Source: Ruegeria haliotis (GTDB lineage Bacteria; Pseudomonadota; Alphaproteobacteria; Rhodobacterales; Rhodobacteraceae). From it: a stretch of 64,000 nt of DNA. The notes under the pieces are model-generated. The model was not told the origin of the DNA. It did not search any database and saw nothing but the letters and a program-made list of their open reading frames with translations. The DNA is taken from assembly GCF_013377785.1 (NCBI RefSeq), contig NZ_JABXWT010000014.1:54681-118680 (forward strand), in the 5' to 3' direction. Position 1 is the stretch's first letter; the number at the start of each line of letters is the position of its first letter. This document shows, piece after piece, positions 9,452 to 18,461 of this stretch. Both the position numbers and the translations under genes were made by a program.

Positions 9452-10576
9452 TCACACACCGATCTGAGAGAAGAAGATCGAAAACAGCGCGTCGATGGCA
9501 ATCACCATGAAGATGGATTGCACGACTGATGCGGTGGTTCTTTGTCCAACACTTTGCGCCGAACCTTTGACCTGCATGGCCTGCCAACAGGCGACCACGC
9601 CGATGACCAGGGCGAAAAACGGTGCCTTGATCAGGCCAACGGCCAATTGCCAGACATCGGTGTTTTCCTTCAGGCGCGTGATGAACATGCCGGGGCTGAC
9701 GCCAAGGTCTATCCAGCTCATCAAGGCGCCGCCGAACAGACCTGCCATGTCGGCGACAAAACCCAAAATAGGAAGCATGATCAGCAGGGCCAGTACACGT
9801 GGGATGACCAACACCTCGATGGGGTCCAGACCCAGTGTACGCATTGCGTCGATTTCTTCCTGAACTTTCATCGACCCGATGGATGCGGTGAAGGCCGACC
9901 CCGACCGACCCGCAACAATGATGGCTGTCAGTAGAATTCCCAATTCGCGTAGGACTGAGATCGAGATCAGCTCGACCACAAAAATCTCGGCTCCGAACTG
10001 TTTCAGCTGGGTGGCACCTTGAAAAGCCAGAACAACACCGATCAGAAAGCCCATAAGGGCGACAATGGGCAGGGCTTTGAAACCAGTCTCTTCCATATGT
10101 GTGACCAAGGCCGCGCGGCGCAGCCGCCAGGGCATGGCAAATGTGCGGACAAGCCGATGCAATGTGAGGCCCAGAAACCCAAGGATCGACAGCGTGTCTT
10201 GCCACGCCCCGAATGTACCCCGGCCCACGTGTTCGACCCAATCCACAAAACTGCGCGGCTTGGCAAGCTGACCAGGATCATCGGGAATGTTGTGCGACAC
10301 GGTATCAATCAGTGCCGCGTGCGCGGGCAAGACGCCCTCAAACTGCAGTTTCGCGCCGTCGGACGTGAAACGCCGCGCCAGATCTGCGACCAGCCAGGCG
10401 CCGCCGGTATCCAGCGCTTCGACGCCGGATAGGTCCATTGTCACGTCGCCCCCAGCAGGTTGAATCGCGGCAAAGTCGTGTTCCACGGCTTCCAGTGAAT
10501 GCGTCAGCATTTCACCAGCAATCCGCACATGGGTGCAGTTGGTATTATGCTCTGATGTTATCGTTGGCCGCGTCAT
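9452..10576 (-). CDS. MlaE-like lipid ABC permease with N-terminal STAS domain
   Basis: 374 residues. Residues about 1-95 form a STAS-like domain (VTMDLSGVEALDTGGAWLV), equivalent to separate MlaB in E. coli, fused to the MlaE permease. The permease shows FLIGVVLAFQGATQLKQFGA, GRSGSAFTASIGSM with EEIDAMRTLG, and five or so membrane helices to the C-terminus. It is the first gene of the four-gene operon. The fusion explains why no separate mlaB is present. The direction of transport cannot be told from sequence. Confidence 0.92.
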   Translation of the reverse strand: MTRPTITSEHNTNCTHVRIAGEMLTHSLEAVEHDFAAIQPAGGDVTMDLSGVEALDTGGAWLVADLARRFTSDGAKLQFEGVLPAHAALIDTVSHNIPDDPGQLAKPRSFVDWVEHVGRGTFGAWQDTLSILGFLGLTLHRLVRTFAMPWRLRRAALVTHMEETGFKALPIVALMGFLIGVVLAFQGATQLKQFGAEIFVVELISISVLRELGILLTAIIVAGRSGSAFTASIGSMKVQEEIDAMRTLGLDPIEVLVIPRVLALLIMLPILGFVADMAGLFGGALMSWIDLGVSPGMFITRLKENTDVWQLAVGLIKAPFFALVIGVVACWQAMQVKGSAQSVGQRTTASVVQSIFMVIAIDALFSIFFSQIGV

Positions 10577-10740
10577 GACGATATGTGAAGTGAAATGACC
10601 AAGGGCTGCAACGGTTTATGTCGCTTGGTTCGGATTTGACTGCTCAGGATGGCGCAGTTGCGACACCCGGTGACATATCCGCCAGACCTTTTCCCGAAGG
10701 ATAGACGGTCAAAGGACTTGTTTCACTCGGTGGTGATGTT

Positions 10741-10752
10741 ATCCTTAAGGAT
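10741..10752. promoter_or_regulatory. Perfect 12-bp palindrome upstream of the carbamoyltransferase operon
   Basis: ATCCTTAAGGAT is a perfect palindrome 32 bases before the SxtJ-like start, within a 208-bp divergent promoter region shared with the lipid-transport operon. It could be an operator. No matching regulator is in the window. Confidence 0.3.
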
Positions 10753-10784
10753 GTAATTGTGTTTTTGTTATTTGGTTGTGTTCC

Positions 10785-11189
10785 ATGTCTGATCATCACT
10801 CCAATGTTGATGTCGAAATCGGGTCCGAGCGTGGGTTTGGATTTGTCTTTACCGCGGTTTTTCTAATCATCGCTCTGTGGCCGCTTTGGGGCGGGGGGAC
10901 GGTGCGTTGGATTCCATTGGCTATCGCTGCAACCATTTTGGCGCTCAGCCTTTTAGCCCCGCAAACGCTGACCACACCCAATCGACTGTGGTTCAAGTTT
11001 GGTATGTTGCTGGGTGCAGTTGTTGCGCCGATCGTAATGTTCCTGGTGTTCATCACGACATTTGTACCGTTCGGCGTAGTGGCGCGCCTGTTTGGCAAAG
11101 ATCTTTTGTCTGAGAAATTAGACAGTTCGGCAAAAAGCTACTGGATCGATCGCAAAGATCAGCCTGGCAGCATGAAACAACAGTTTTAA
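10785..11189 (+). CDS. SxtJ-family small membrane protein
   Basis: 134 residues from ATG 10785; an in-frame TTG lies three codons upstream and no start has a strong ribosome binding site. Three hydrophobic segments (FVFTAVFLIIALWPLW, a second about residues 45-60, and a third ending LVFITTFVPFGVVARLF) are followed by a polar C-terminal tail (SKSYWIDR-like, here SYWIDRKD). The ending and the neighbours match SxtJ-type proteins, which sit beside carbamoyltransferases. Role unknown; possibly it localises the enzyme to the membrane. Confidence 0.8.
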   Translation: MSDHHSNVDVEIGSERGFGFVFTAVFLIIALWPLWGGGTVRWIPLAIAATILALSLLAPQTLTTPNRLWFKFGMLLGAVVAPIVMFLVFITTFVPFGVVARLFGKDLLSEKLDSSAKSYWIDRKDQPGSMKQQF

Positions 11190-11206
11190 GGAAGGGAGTA
11201 CCAGGC

Positions 11207-11356
11207 GTGACATTTGTTTCCGAGCTCTGGTCATTTATGAGGGTTAGAAAGAAGTTTTGGCTGCTGCCCATCCTGATTGTGTTGGGTATTTTCGGCGGCC
11301 TGATCGTGCTTAGCCAAGGTTCGGCGATTGCACCGTTCGTCTATACGCTGTTCTGA
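11207..11356 (+). CDS. DUF5989-like 49-residue membrane protein
   Basis: A short gene starting GTG at 11207 with GGAAGGGAG upstream and ending three bases before the carbamoyltransferase ATG. The product begins MTFVSELWSFMRVRKKFW, then has one hydrophobic helix (LLPILIVLGIFGGLIVL) and ends APFVYTLF. This pattern of WxFMRxRKKxWLLP, one helix and IAPFIYTLF is typical of the small DUF5989 proteins between SxtJ-like proteins and carbamoyltransferases. It is conserved in position but functionally unknown. Confidence 0.82.
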   Translation: MTFVSELWSFMRVRKKFWLLPILIVLGIFGGLIVLSQGSAIAPFVYTLF

Positions 11357-11359
11357 TCC

Positions 11360-13195
11360 ATGACGTATATTCTAGGCATTTCCGCGCTGTATCATGACAG
11401 CGCAGCGGCATTGCTGCGCGACGGCAAGATTGTTGCCGCCGCGCAGGAAGAACGTTTTACCCGTCGCAAACACGACCCGGGATTTCCTGAAGAGGCCATC
11501 GCTTACGTTCTGGCCGAATCAGGGATCAGCCTCTCGGACGTGGACAATGTTGTTTTTTATGACAAACCGTTTCTCAAGTTCGAACGGCTCATCGAAACCT
11601 ACATCGCGGTCGCTCCGCGCGGTTTCAATTCGTTCCGTATGGCGATGCCGGTTTGGCTGCGCGAAAAGCTGTTTCTCAAGGATCTGTTGAACAAGCAGCT
11701 GCGCAAGATCGACCCGGAGTTTACGGTCGATAAGATTCTGTTTTCTGAACACCACGTCAGCCACGCGGCCAGTGCGTTTTATCCATCACCCTTCGAAGAA
11801 GCGATTGTTCTGACAGTAGACGGTGTGGGCGAATGGGCCACAACGACGGTTGGTATAGGTCGCGGCAATGATCTGACCATAGTGAAGGAGCTGCACTTCC
11901 CCCACTCTCTGGGGCTGCTTTATTCAGCTTTCACCTATTATACCGGGTTCAAGGTCAATTCTGGCGAGTACAAGGTCATGGGCCTCGCGCCCTATGGTGT
12001 GTCGCAATACAAGGACCTGATCCTTGAGCATCTGGTTGATCTGAAAGAGGACGGATCGTTCCGTCTGAACCAGAAGTATTTCAACTACACGGCTGGTCTG
12101 ACGATGACCAACAAGGCGCTGGAGGATTTGTTTGGTCATCCCGTGCGCAAACCGGAAACGGATCAGCTGACGCAATTCCACATGGACATCGCGGCCTCGG
12201 TTCAAGCCGTGACCGAGGAAATCATGTTGCGCATCACCCGTGATTTGGCGCGTGAACATGGTATTCGAAACCTGTGCATGGCAGGCGGCGTGGCACTGAA
12301 TTGTGTCGCCAATGGTAAAATCCTGCGCGATGGTGCGTTTGACAATCTATGGGTACAGCCCGCGGCTGGCGATGCCGGGGGGGCCTTGGGTGCCGCTTAT
12401 GCCGCTTGGCATCAAGAGATGAAGCAGCCACGTGAAGTTCCTTCGGGCGATCAAATGCAAGGGTCCTACCTTGGGCCGCATTTCGAAGATGACGAAATCG
12501 CGCGTGAATTGTCCGAAGTAGGGGCGAAATTCACGACCTATGAAAACGGCGAGATGGTCGATCAGACCGCGCAGGCGCTGGCCGATGGCAAAGCCGTTGG
12601 GTGGTTTCAGGGGCGTATGGAGTTCGGGCCGCGTGCCCTGGGCGCGCGTTCGATCCTGGGCGATCCGCGGTCGGAGTCGATGCAGAAAACGCTCAACCTC
12701 AAGGTCAAATACCGCGAGAGTTTTAGACCTTTCGCGCCTTCCGTATTGCGCGAAGACGTATCCGAGTGGTTCGAGTTGGACGGTGACAGCCCCTATATGC
12801 TGATCGTCGCCGACGTTCAGGATCGTATCCGGCGTCAAATGACAGACGATGAAAACGCTTTGTTTGGCATCGAAAAGCTGAACGTAAAGCGGTCCGATAT
12901 CCCGGCCGTCACGCATGTGGACTATTCCGCGCGTATCCAGACAGTGCATGAAGAGACGAACCCGGCCTATCACGCTCTGATCTCCAAGTTCAAAGAATTG
13001 ACGGGCTGTTCGCTGGTGGTGAACACCTCGTTCAACGTGCGTGGAGAACCGATCGTGTGTACGCCTACGGACGCGTTTCGTTGTTTCATGGGCACGGATA
13101 TCGAGGTGCTGTCCATCGGCAATTGCCTGTTGCGCAAGGACGATCAGGACCCGGCGCTACGGGAGAATTACGAGACTAAATACGAGCTGGATTAA
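11360..13195 (+). CDS. NodU/CmcH/TobZ-family O-carbamoyltransferase
   Basis: 611 residues, full family length. The N-terminal Kae1-like domain starts MTYILGISALYHDSAAALL and holds the metal-binding SEHHVSHAASAFY (His about residues 131-135) and TVDGVGEW. The C-terminal domain has GGVALNCVANGK, MEFGPRALGARSILGDPR and VVNTSFNVRGEPIV. Such enzymes make carbamoyl-adenylate from carbamoyl phosphate and ATP and transfer the carbamoyl group to a hydroxyl of a sugar, antibiotic or nodulation factor. The acceptor is unknown. It forms an operon with two small membrane proteins and probably the sulfatase downstream. Confidence 0.93.
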   Translation: MTYILGISALYHDSAAALLRDGKIVAAAQEERFTRRKHDPGFPEEAIAYVLAESGISLSDVDNVVFYDKPFLKFERLIETYIAVAPRGFNSFRMAMPVWLREKLFLKDLLNKQLRKIDPEFTVDKILFSEHHVSHAASAFYPSPFEEAIVLTVDGVGEWATTTVGIGRGNDLTIVKELHFPHSLGLLYSAFTYYTGFKVNSGEYKVMGLAPYGVSQYKDLILEHLVDLKEDGSFRLNQKYFNYTAGLTMTNKALEDLFGHPVRKPETDQLTQFHMDIAASVQAVTEEIMLRITRDLAREHGIRNLCMAGGVALNCVANGKILRDGAFDNLWVQPAAGDAGGALGAAYAAWHQEMKQPREVPSGDQMQGSYLGPHFEDDEIARELSEVGAKFTTYENGEMVDQTAQALADGKAVGWFQGRMEFGPRALGARSILGDPRSESMQKTLNLKVKYRESFRPFAPSVLREDVSEWFELDGDSPYMLIVADVQDRIRRQMTDDENALFGIEKLNVKRSDIPAVTHVDYSARIQTVHEETNPAYHALISKFKELTGCSLVVNTSFNVRGEPIVCTPTDAFRCFMGTDIEVLSIGNCLLRKDDQDPALRENYETKYELD

Positions 13196-13267
13196 CCAGT
13201 TGCATGGGCGTTTGAACCACGACACATTCCGCATCTGAACAACGGGTGCAGAATCGGGGATCGTGGC

Positions 13268-14800
13268 ATGCGTCAGGCTGGAAACGTCTTATTCATCATC
13301 ATCGATCAGCTGCGGGCGGATTGCCTGTCCGGCGCATTGGCGTCGCATGTGGATTTGCCGAACCTGCGCGCCTTCATGGGCGAGGCAGTGACATTCACGC
13401 GGCACTTTTCGGTCACCAATCCTTGTGGACCGTCGCGCGCCTCGCTGCTGACTGGTCAATACGCCATGAACCACCGGTCGGTGCGCAACGGCACACCGCT
13501 GCGCCACGACACACCCAACCTCGCGACCGAAATGCGTAAGGCCGGATATCTGCCCAAGCTGTTCGGCTACACAGATACCTCCGCCGATCCTCGGGTGCAT
13601 GATCCCAATGACCCCATGCTCAAGTCGTATGAGCAGGTGATGGATGGTTTCCTGGAAGTCGTGGAAATGCGCGCGGATGTATCCCATCCTTGGCAGTCGT
13701 ATTTGATGAAGAAAGGCTATGCTTTTGATCGCTATTGGGACGTTTACAAGCCGGTTTCCCCGAACGGCGGCACGCCGAAGCTGAACGACCCCGCATTGTA
13801 CAAAGCCGAAGACAGCGACACCGCTTTCTTAACGGATGCGTTTCTTGATGGCATTGCGCCGCTTCGTGGTCAGAACTGGTTTGCACATCTGACGTATATC
13901 CGCCCACACCCGCCATTGGTTGCGCCTGCGCCGTTTAACGACATGTATGACCCGGCTGGCATTCCTCTGCCCGCGCGAATGGATACGGTCGAAACTGAAC
14001 GGGCACAGCATCCGTTCTTTGGCCCAAAACTCAATGCAAATGCGGCTCGCGATTTTGTTCATGGATTTGATGATCTCGAGCCTACGGACGAGGATATCCG
14101 AACCCTGCGCGCCATCTATCTGGGGTTGGCGACAGAGGTTGATCATCACATCGGGCGTGTCGTTCAATACCTCAAGGATAGCGGGCAACACGACGACACG
14201 CTCGTGGTGATCTCCGCCGATCATGGCGAAATGCTTGGGGATCGGCATAGCTGGGGTAAAATGACAGTCTATGACGCGGCTTACCATACGCCGCTGATGA
14301 TCCGTATGCCTGACAATCAGGCACAGGCCGGGACGTCTGTTACGGTTCCGACCGAGGCCGTGGATATCACGCCAACCATCCTTGATTGGGTCGGTCAATC
14401 GGTCCCAAATGCGATGGACGGTCGGTCCTTGCTGCCCCTGTTGCAGGGCAATGTGCCCGAAGACTGGCGCAGCTATTCCTTTAGCGAACTGGATTTTTCC
14501 GAACCCGAAAAGCCTACCGTTTGGCAACAACAGCTGGGCACCAGCAACAGCGACTCGTGTCTTGGCATCTTGCGAGATGAACAGTTTACACTGGTTGAAT
14601 TTGCGGCTGACCTGCCGCCGATCCTGTTTGATCATCATGGCAAGGGCGAGTTCGAGAACGTTGCGTGCAAACCCGAGTTTGCAGCAGACCTCGCGCGACT
14701 TGGCCGTCAGATGCTGCGGCACCGGATGCGTAACATGGATCATACGCTGTCGTTGCACACGATCACGGCGGCAGGTGCAAAGTCGCGCCCAAGGTACTAA
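13268..14800 (+). CDS. Type I sulfatase (formylglycine-dependent alkaline-phosphatase superfamily)
   Basis: 510 residues, cytoplasmic by sequence since no signal peptide is seen. The formylglycine motif is CGPSRASLLTG (Cys about residue 53), to be oxidised by a maturation enzyme not in the window. N-terminal metal ligands are in FIIIDQLRADCLSG, with SADHGEMLGDRHSWGK at about residue 317. The profile fits sulfatases and phosphonate monoester hydrolases. It starts 72 bases after the carbamoyltransferase, on the same strand, so the two may act on one sulfated or carbamoylated metabolite; this link is inference. Confidence 0.88.
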   Translation: MRQAGNVLFIIIDQLRADCLSGALASHVDLPNLRAFMGEAVTFTRHFSVTNPCGPSRASLLTGQYAMNHRSVRNGTPLRHDTPNLATEMRKAGYLPKLFGYTDTSADPRVHDPNDPMLKSYEQVMDGFLEVVEMRADVSHPWQSYLMKKGYAFDRYWDVYKPVSPNGGTPKLNDPALYKAEDSDTAFLTDAFLDGIAPLRGQNWFAHLTYIRPHPPLVAPAPFNDMYDPAGIPLPARMDTVETERAQHPFFGPKLNANAARDFVHGFDDLEPTDEDIRTLRAIYLGLATEVDHHIGRVVQYLKDSGQHDDTLVVISADHGEMLGDRHSWGKMTVYDAAYHTPLMIRMPDNQAQAGTSVTVPTEAVDITPTILDWVGQSVPNAMDGRSLLPLLQGNVPEDWRSYSFSELDFSEPEKPTVWQQQLGTSNSDSCLGILRDEQFTLVEFAADLPPILFDHHGKGEFENVACKPEFAADLARLGRQMLRHRMRNMDHTLSLHTITAAGAKSRPRY

Positions 14801-14988
14801 CAGATTGTTTGGTTACGTCTTGTAGCTGGAAAAATCCTAGACAAATTCATATCTTACGATATCGTCATCTTCAAAATACTTTGTTTTGATTGAACTTCGC
14901 CGGGCGGCAGTGTCGGTATGGTGGGCTGATTTTTATTCATATGGTTTGTCGACGCTGAATGTCCGCGGCTTCTGGGATCTTGGGTGTT

Positions 14989-15005
14989 CCTGACACATTG
15001 TCAGG
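14989..15005. promoter_or_regulatory. Inverted repeat before aspT
   Basis: CCTGACA-CAT-TGTCAGG, a perfect 7-bp inverted repeat 26 bases upstream of the aspT start and before the ribosome binding site GGGAGG. It may be an operator. It is too short and close to the start to be a terminator for the sulfatase gene. Confidence 0.35.
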
Positions 15006-15031
15006 ATGACCCGACGCATGGGAGGTAGACG

Positions 15032-16717
15032 ATGGTCGAATGGTTTGTGAATGTGTTGCGAACCTATCCTGAATTGGCGGTATTTCTTTCGATAGGTATC
15101 GGATTTCTGATCGGGCCCTGGAAATTCATGGGCTTCAGTCTGGGGACTGTTACCGGGACGTTACTTGCTGCTGTGGTGATCGGTCAGGTTCACATCGACA
15201 TTGATTCCGCCGTCAAATCGACATTCTTCATCATGTTCATCTTCGCTGTCGGTTACGGCGTCGGACCACAGTTCATTCGGGGCCTGAAGGCTGATGGCGC
15301 CCGCGAGGTGCTTTTTGCGCTCAGCGTTTTGGCGCTTTGCCTGATTGTACCGCTTATTGCTGCCAAAATCGCCGGGTTGGAACTGGGCTATGCCGCAGGT
15401 CTGTACGCTGGATCGCAGACAATTTCTGCGGCGATCGGGGTGGCGACTGATCAGATCAACCATTTGGGGCTTTCGACCGAACAGGTACAAACATATGCCA
15501 ACCAGATTCCCATCGCATATGCGGTAACCTATATTTACGGGACCATTGGATCCGCCATCATTCTGGCCAAGATCGGACCTCGACTGATTGGCGTTGATTT
15601 GGTCGCGGCATGCAAGGAATACGAGGCCAAGCTGGGCGGCGGCGCGGCGACTGAAACCGGTGAAGGCATAGTGTCGGCTTATCGGGCCATCGAAGCCCGG
15701 GCTTTTGATATCCCCGAAGGAAGTGATCTGTTGGGCCAACCGGTTAAGAATCTGCTTCCCGGCGTTCGCATTTATGCGGAACGGATCAAACGCGGCGACC
15801 AGATTATCGAAGTTGATGACAACACGATGTTGCAGGCGGGTGATATCGTAATGTTCTCGGGTCGGCGTGCGGATTTGGTGGGTCTGCTTGAGAACAGCTT
15901 GAAGGAATCTGATGCACCCGAACTGCTTAGCATTCCATCGGAGAAACTGGATGTTCTGATCACGAATAAGGAAGTCCATGGAAAGACTCTGGAACAACTG
16001 GGCAGGTTGTCCATTTCACGTGGTGTTTATGTTTCGAAACTGATGCGGAACATGATTGAACTACCATTGCTGCCCGGAACCATCGTGCATCGCGGCGATA
16101 TATTGACGGTGCTTGGCAGCAAGCGCCATGTTGAGGCTGCGATTGCCGAGATAGGGTACGCAGACCGCCCGGTGGACACCACCGATCTGGCGTTTGTTGG
16201 TTGGGGCATATTCCTCGGAGGATTGATCGGCACGTTGGCGGTCATGATGGGTGGATTTCCGATCAGCCTGTCGACAACTGGTGGCGCGCTGTTGGCTGGG
16301 TTGTTGCTGGGTTGGTTGCGCACTGTGCACCCCACGTTTGGTCGCATTCCCGGCCCATCGCTCTGGTTGATGAACACGCTGGGACTGAACGTTTTCATTG
16401 CAGTGATTGGTATAACGGCAGGTCCCGGGTTTATCGCGGGCTTGCAACAGGCAGGTATTGCCCTGTTGCTATGGGGTATTGTGGCCACGTCCTTGCCGAT
16501 GATCTTTTCAGTTTATGTCGGCCACTACGTTTTCAAGTTTCACCCCGCCATCCTGTTCGGCGCCTGTGCGGGCGCTCGGACCACGACGGCCGCCCTGGGG
16601 ATGATCCAAGAGGCCGCCCAAAGCCGCATCCCAGCATTGGGGTATGGCATGCCCTATGCCATCGGCAACACATTGTTGACCATCTTTGGTATGGTCGTCG
16701 TTTTGATCCTCAGCTGA
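15032..16717 (+). CDS. aspT: Aspartate:alanine antiporter (AspT-type, AAE family)
   Basis: 561 residues with GGGAGG before the ATG. Two hydrophobic halves flank two cytoplasmic TrkA-C-like domains (about residues 205-375, e.g. DLLGQPVKNLLPGVRIYAERI). Glycine-rich motifs of the family appear in each half: GVGPQFIRGL and YAGSQTISAAIGVATDQ, then GPSLWLMNTLGLNVFIA and CAGARTTTAALGMIQEAAQS. It exchanges external aspartate for internal alanine. With the decarboxylase 18 bases downstream it forms an electrogenic cycle that consumes an internal proton and so builds proton motive force. Confidence 0.92.
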   Translation: MVEWFVNVLRTYPELAVFLSIGIGFLIGPWKFMGFSLGTVTGTLLAAVVIGQVHIDIDSAVKSTFFIMFIFAVGYGVGPQFIRGLKADGAREVLFALSVLALCLIVPLIAAKIAGLELGYAAGLYAGSQTISAAIGVATDQINHLGLSTEQVQTYANQIPIAYAVTYIYGTIGSAIILAKIGPRLIGVDLVAACKEYEAKLGGGAATETGEGIVSAYRAIEARAFDIPEGSDLLGQPVKNLLPGVRIYAERIKRGDQIIEVDDNTMLQAGDIVMFSGRRADLVGLLENSLKESDAPELLSIPSEKLDVLITNKEVHGKTLEQLGRLSISRGVYVSKLMRNMIELPLLPGTIVHRGDILTVLGSKRHVEAAIAEIGYADRPVDTTDLAFVGWGIFLGGLIGTLAVMMGGFPISLSTTGGALLAGLLLGWLRTVHPTFGRIPGPSLWLMNTLGLNVFIAVIGITAGPGFIAGLQQAGIALLLWGIVATSLPMIFSVYVGHYVFKFHPAILFGACAGARTTTAALGMIQEAAQSRIPALGYGMPYAIGNTLLTIFGMVVVLILS

Positions 16718-16735
16718 TTTGGAAAGGTTTGATTC

Positions 16736-18352
16736 ATGGACCGCCTGAAACTGCACGATTACGAAGCGCTCAGCCCTTTTCAAATCAAGGACGAGCTCAT
16801 CAAATTGGCCTCGGACGAGGCGCGCAAATCCAACAGTGCGTTTTTGAATGCCGGACGCGGTAACCCCAACTGGGTCGCTGTTCGACCCAGAGAGGCGTTT
16901 TTTGCCTTGGGGCAGTTCGCAGTCGTCGAGTCCAGGCGAGTTATGAACCATCCCGCCGGTCTGGGCGGGATGCCGGCGATGAAAGGTTGCTATGACCGCC
17001 TGCTAAGCTGGGCCGAAACCAATGCAGACATGCCGGGCGTGAACACCCTGCTGGAGGTCGTCAAACATGCCATTTTCGCCTTCGATTTTGATGCCGACGA
17101 ATTTGTGCACGAGCTGACAGATTCCATAATTGGCGACAATTACCCCGTGCCGGATCGTATTCTGAAACACAACGCTGTCATCGCGCATGAATACCTCATG
17201 TGGGCCATGTGTTCAGGCCACCGGCCGGACGCCCAATTTGACCTGTTTGCTGTCGAAGGTGGCACTGCCGCGATGTGCTATATCTTCAAGACGCTCAAGG
17301 CGAACCGGGTGCTGAATCCCGGCGATACAATCGCGCTGTGTACCCCGATCTTCACCCCCTATCTGGAGATGCCAGAGCTTGAGGATTACAGCTTGGAATC
17401 CGTCCATGTCGAAACGGATGAAAAAGACGGATTCCAGCTAACTGATGCGGCAGTGGAAAAGCTAAAGGACCCCAAGGTCAAGGCGTTCTTTCTGGTCAAT
17501 CCCGGCAACCCATCCTCGGTCGCACTGAACACGGCGTCGTTGCAGAAACTGGCAGATTTGGTCGATAATCACCGACCCGATCTGATTGTTCTGACCGATG
17601 ACGTCTACGGTACGTTTGTGCATGATTTCACGTCCGTAATGGGGCAGCTGCCGCGCAACACGATTGGGGTTTATTCCTACTCGAAGTACTTCGGGTGCAC
17701 CGGATGGCGACTCGGTGTGATCGCGGTGGCGAAGGACAATATCTTTGACATCAAATTGGCGGATCATCCAGAAGACATCAAACAGGCACTGGACAAACGT
17801 TATGGAACGCTCAGCCTGACACCGCGGGACATCCGATTTATCGACCGTCTGGTCGCAGACAGCCGGGACGTTGCGCTGAACCACACCGCCGGGCTTTCCC
17901 TGCCTCAGCAAGTGATGATGACCCTATTTTCATTGGTTGAATTGGTAGACACCAAAAAGGATTACCAAACCGCATGTATGGAGCTGGTTCATCGCCGTTT
18001 CCAAATGCTGACCGAGGCGATGGGAATCGATGTGAAAGCGGGCGAAAACTATGATGCCTATTACGGGATCATTGATTTTGAATACTGGTTGCGCAAATAC
18101 GTGGGCGAGGATGTCGTCGCGTGGATCAAGCAGAACGTCCATCCACTGGATATCGCGTTCAAACTGGCTGAGGATTACGGCATTGTCCTACTGAACGGCA
18201 GCGGGTTTGATGCGCCGGGCTGGTCGGCGCGGGTGTCCTTTGCCAACCTTCCAGACGAGGCTTATGCGCAGATTGGCCGCGCCGTGCGTTCTGTTGCGCG
18301 GGGCTATGTCGAGGCTTATCGCGCGGCGAACAACCAACCTATGCACGGATAG
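16736..18352 (+). CDS. aspD: Bifunctional aspartate transaminase / aspartate 4-decarboxylase
   Basis: 538 residues, full length for AspD. A PLP fold type I enzyme: VEGGTAAMCYIF for phosphate binding, FLVNPGNPSSVAL, LTDDVYGTF and the Schiff-base lysine in YSYSKYFGCTGWRLG (K317). It converts L-aspartate to L-alanine and CO2 in the cytoplasm. It is co-oriented with and just downstream of aspT, the arrangement known from Tetragenococcus and Comamonas. Recognition is strong because family-specific insertions relative to ordinary aminotransferases are present. Confidence 0.94.
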   Translation: MDRLKLHDYEALSPFQIKDELIKLASDEARKSNSAFLNAGRGNPNWVAVRPREAFFALGQFAVVESRRVMNHPAGLGGMPAMKGCYDRLLSWAETNADMPGVNTLLEVVKHAIFAFDFDADEFVHELTDSIIGDNYPVPDRILKHNAVIAHEYLMWAMCSGHRPDAQFDLFAVEGGTAAMCYIFKTLKANRVLNPGDTIALCTPIFTPYLEMPELEDYSLESVHVETDEKDGFQLTDAAVEKLKDPKVKAFFLVNPGNPSSVALNTASLQKLADLVDNHRPDLIVLTDDVYGTFVHDFTSVMGQLPRNTIGVYSYSKYFGCTGWRLGVIAVAKDNIFDIKLADHPEDIKQALDKRYGTLSLTPRDIRFIDRLVADSRDVALNHTAGLSLPQQVMMTLFSLVELVDTKKDYQTACMELVHRRFQMLTEAMGIDVKAGENYDAYYGIIDFEYWLRKYVGEDVVAWIKQNVHPLDIAFKLAEDYGIVLLNGSGFDAPGWSARVSFANLPDEAYAQIGRAVRSVARGYVEAYRAANNQPMHG

Positions 18353-18461
18353 TTTTAGCGTGCGGTCGTGTCAGCCGCATACTGCGCTCTATCTGATTTT
18401 GTGGGTGCAATCCCCTCTACACCTGCAGCACATCTGATGTTACGCATGTGCCGCGGGGAGG

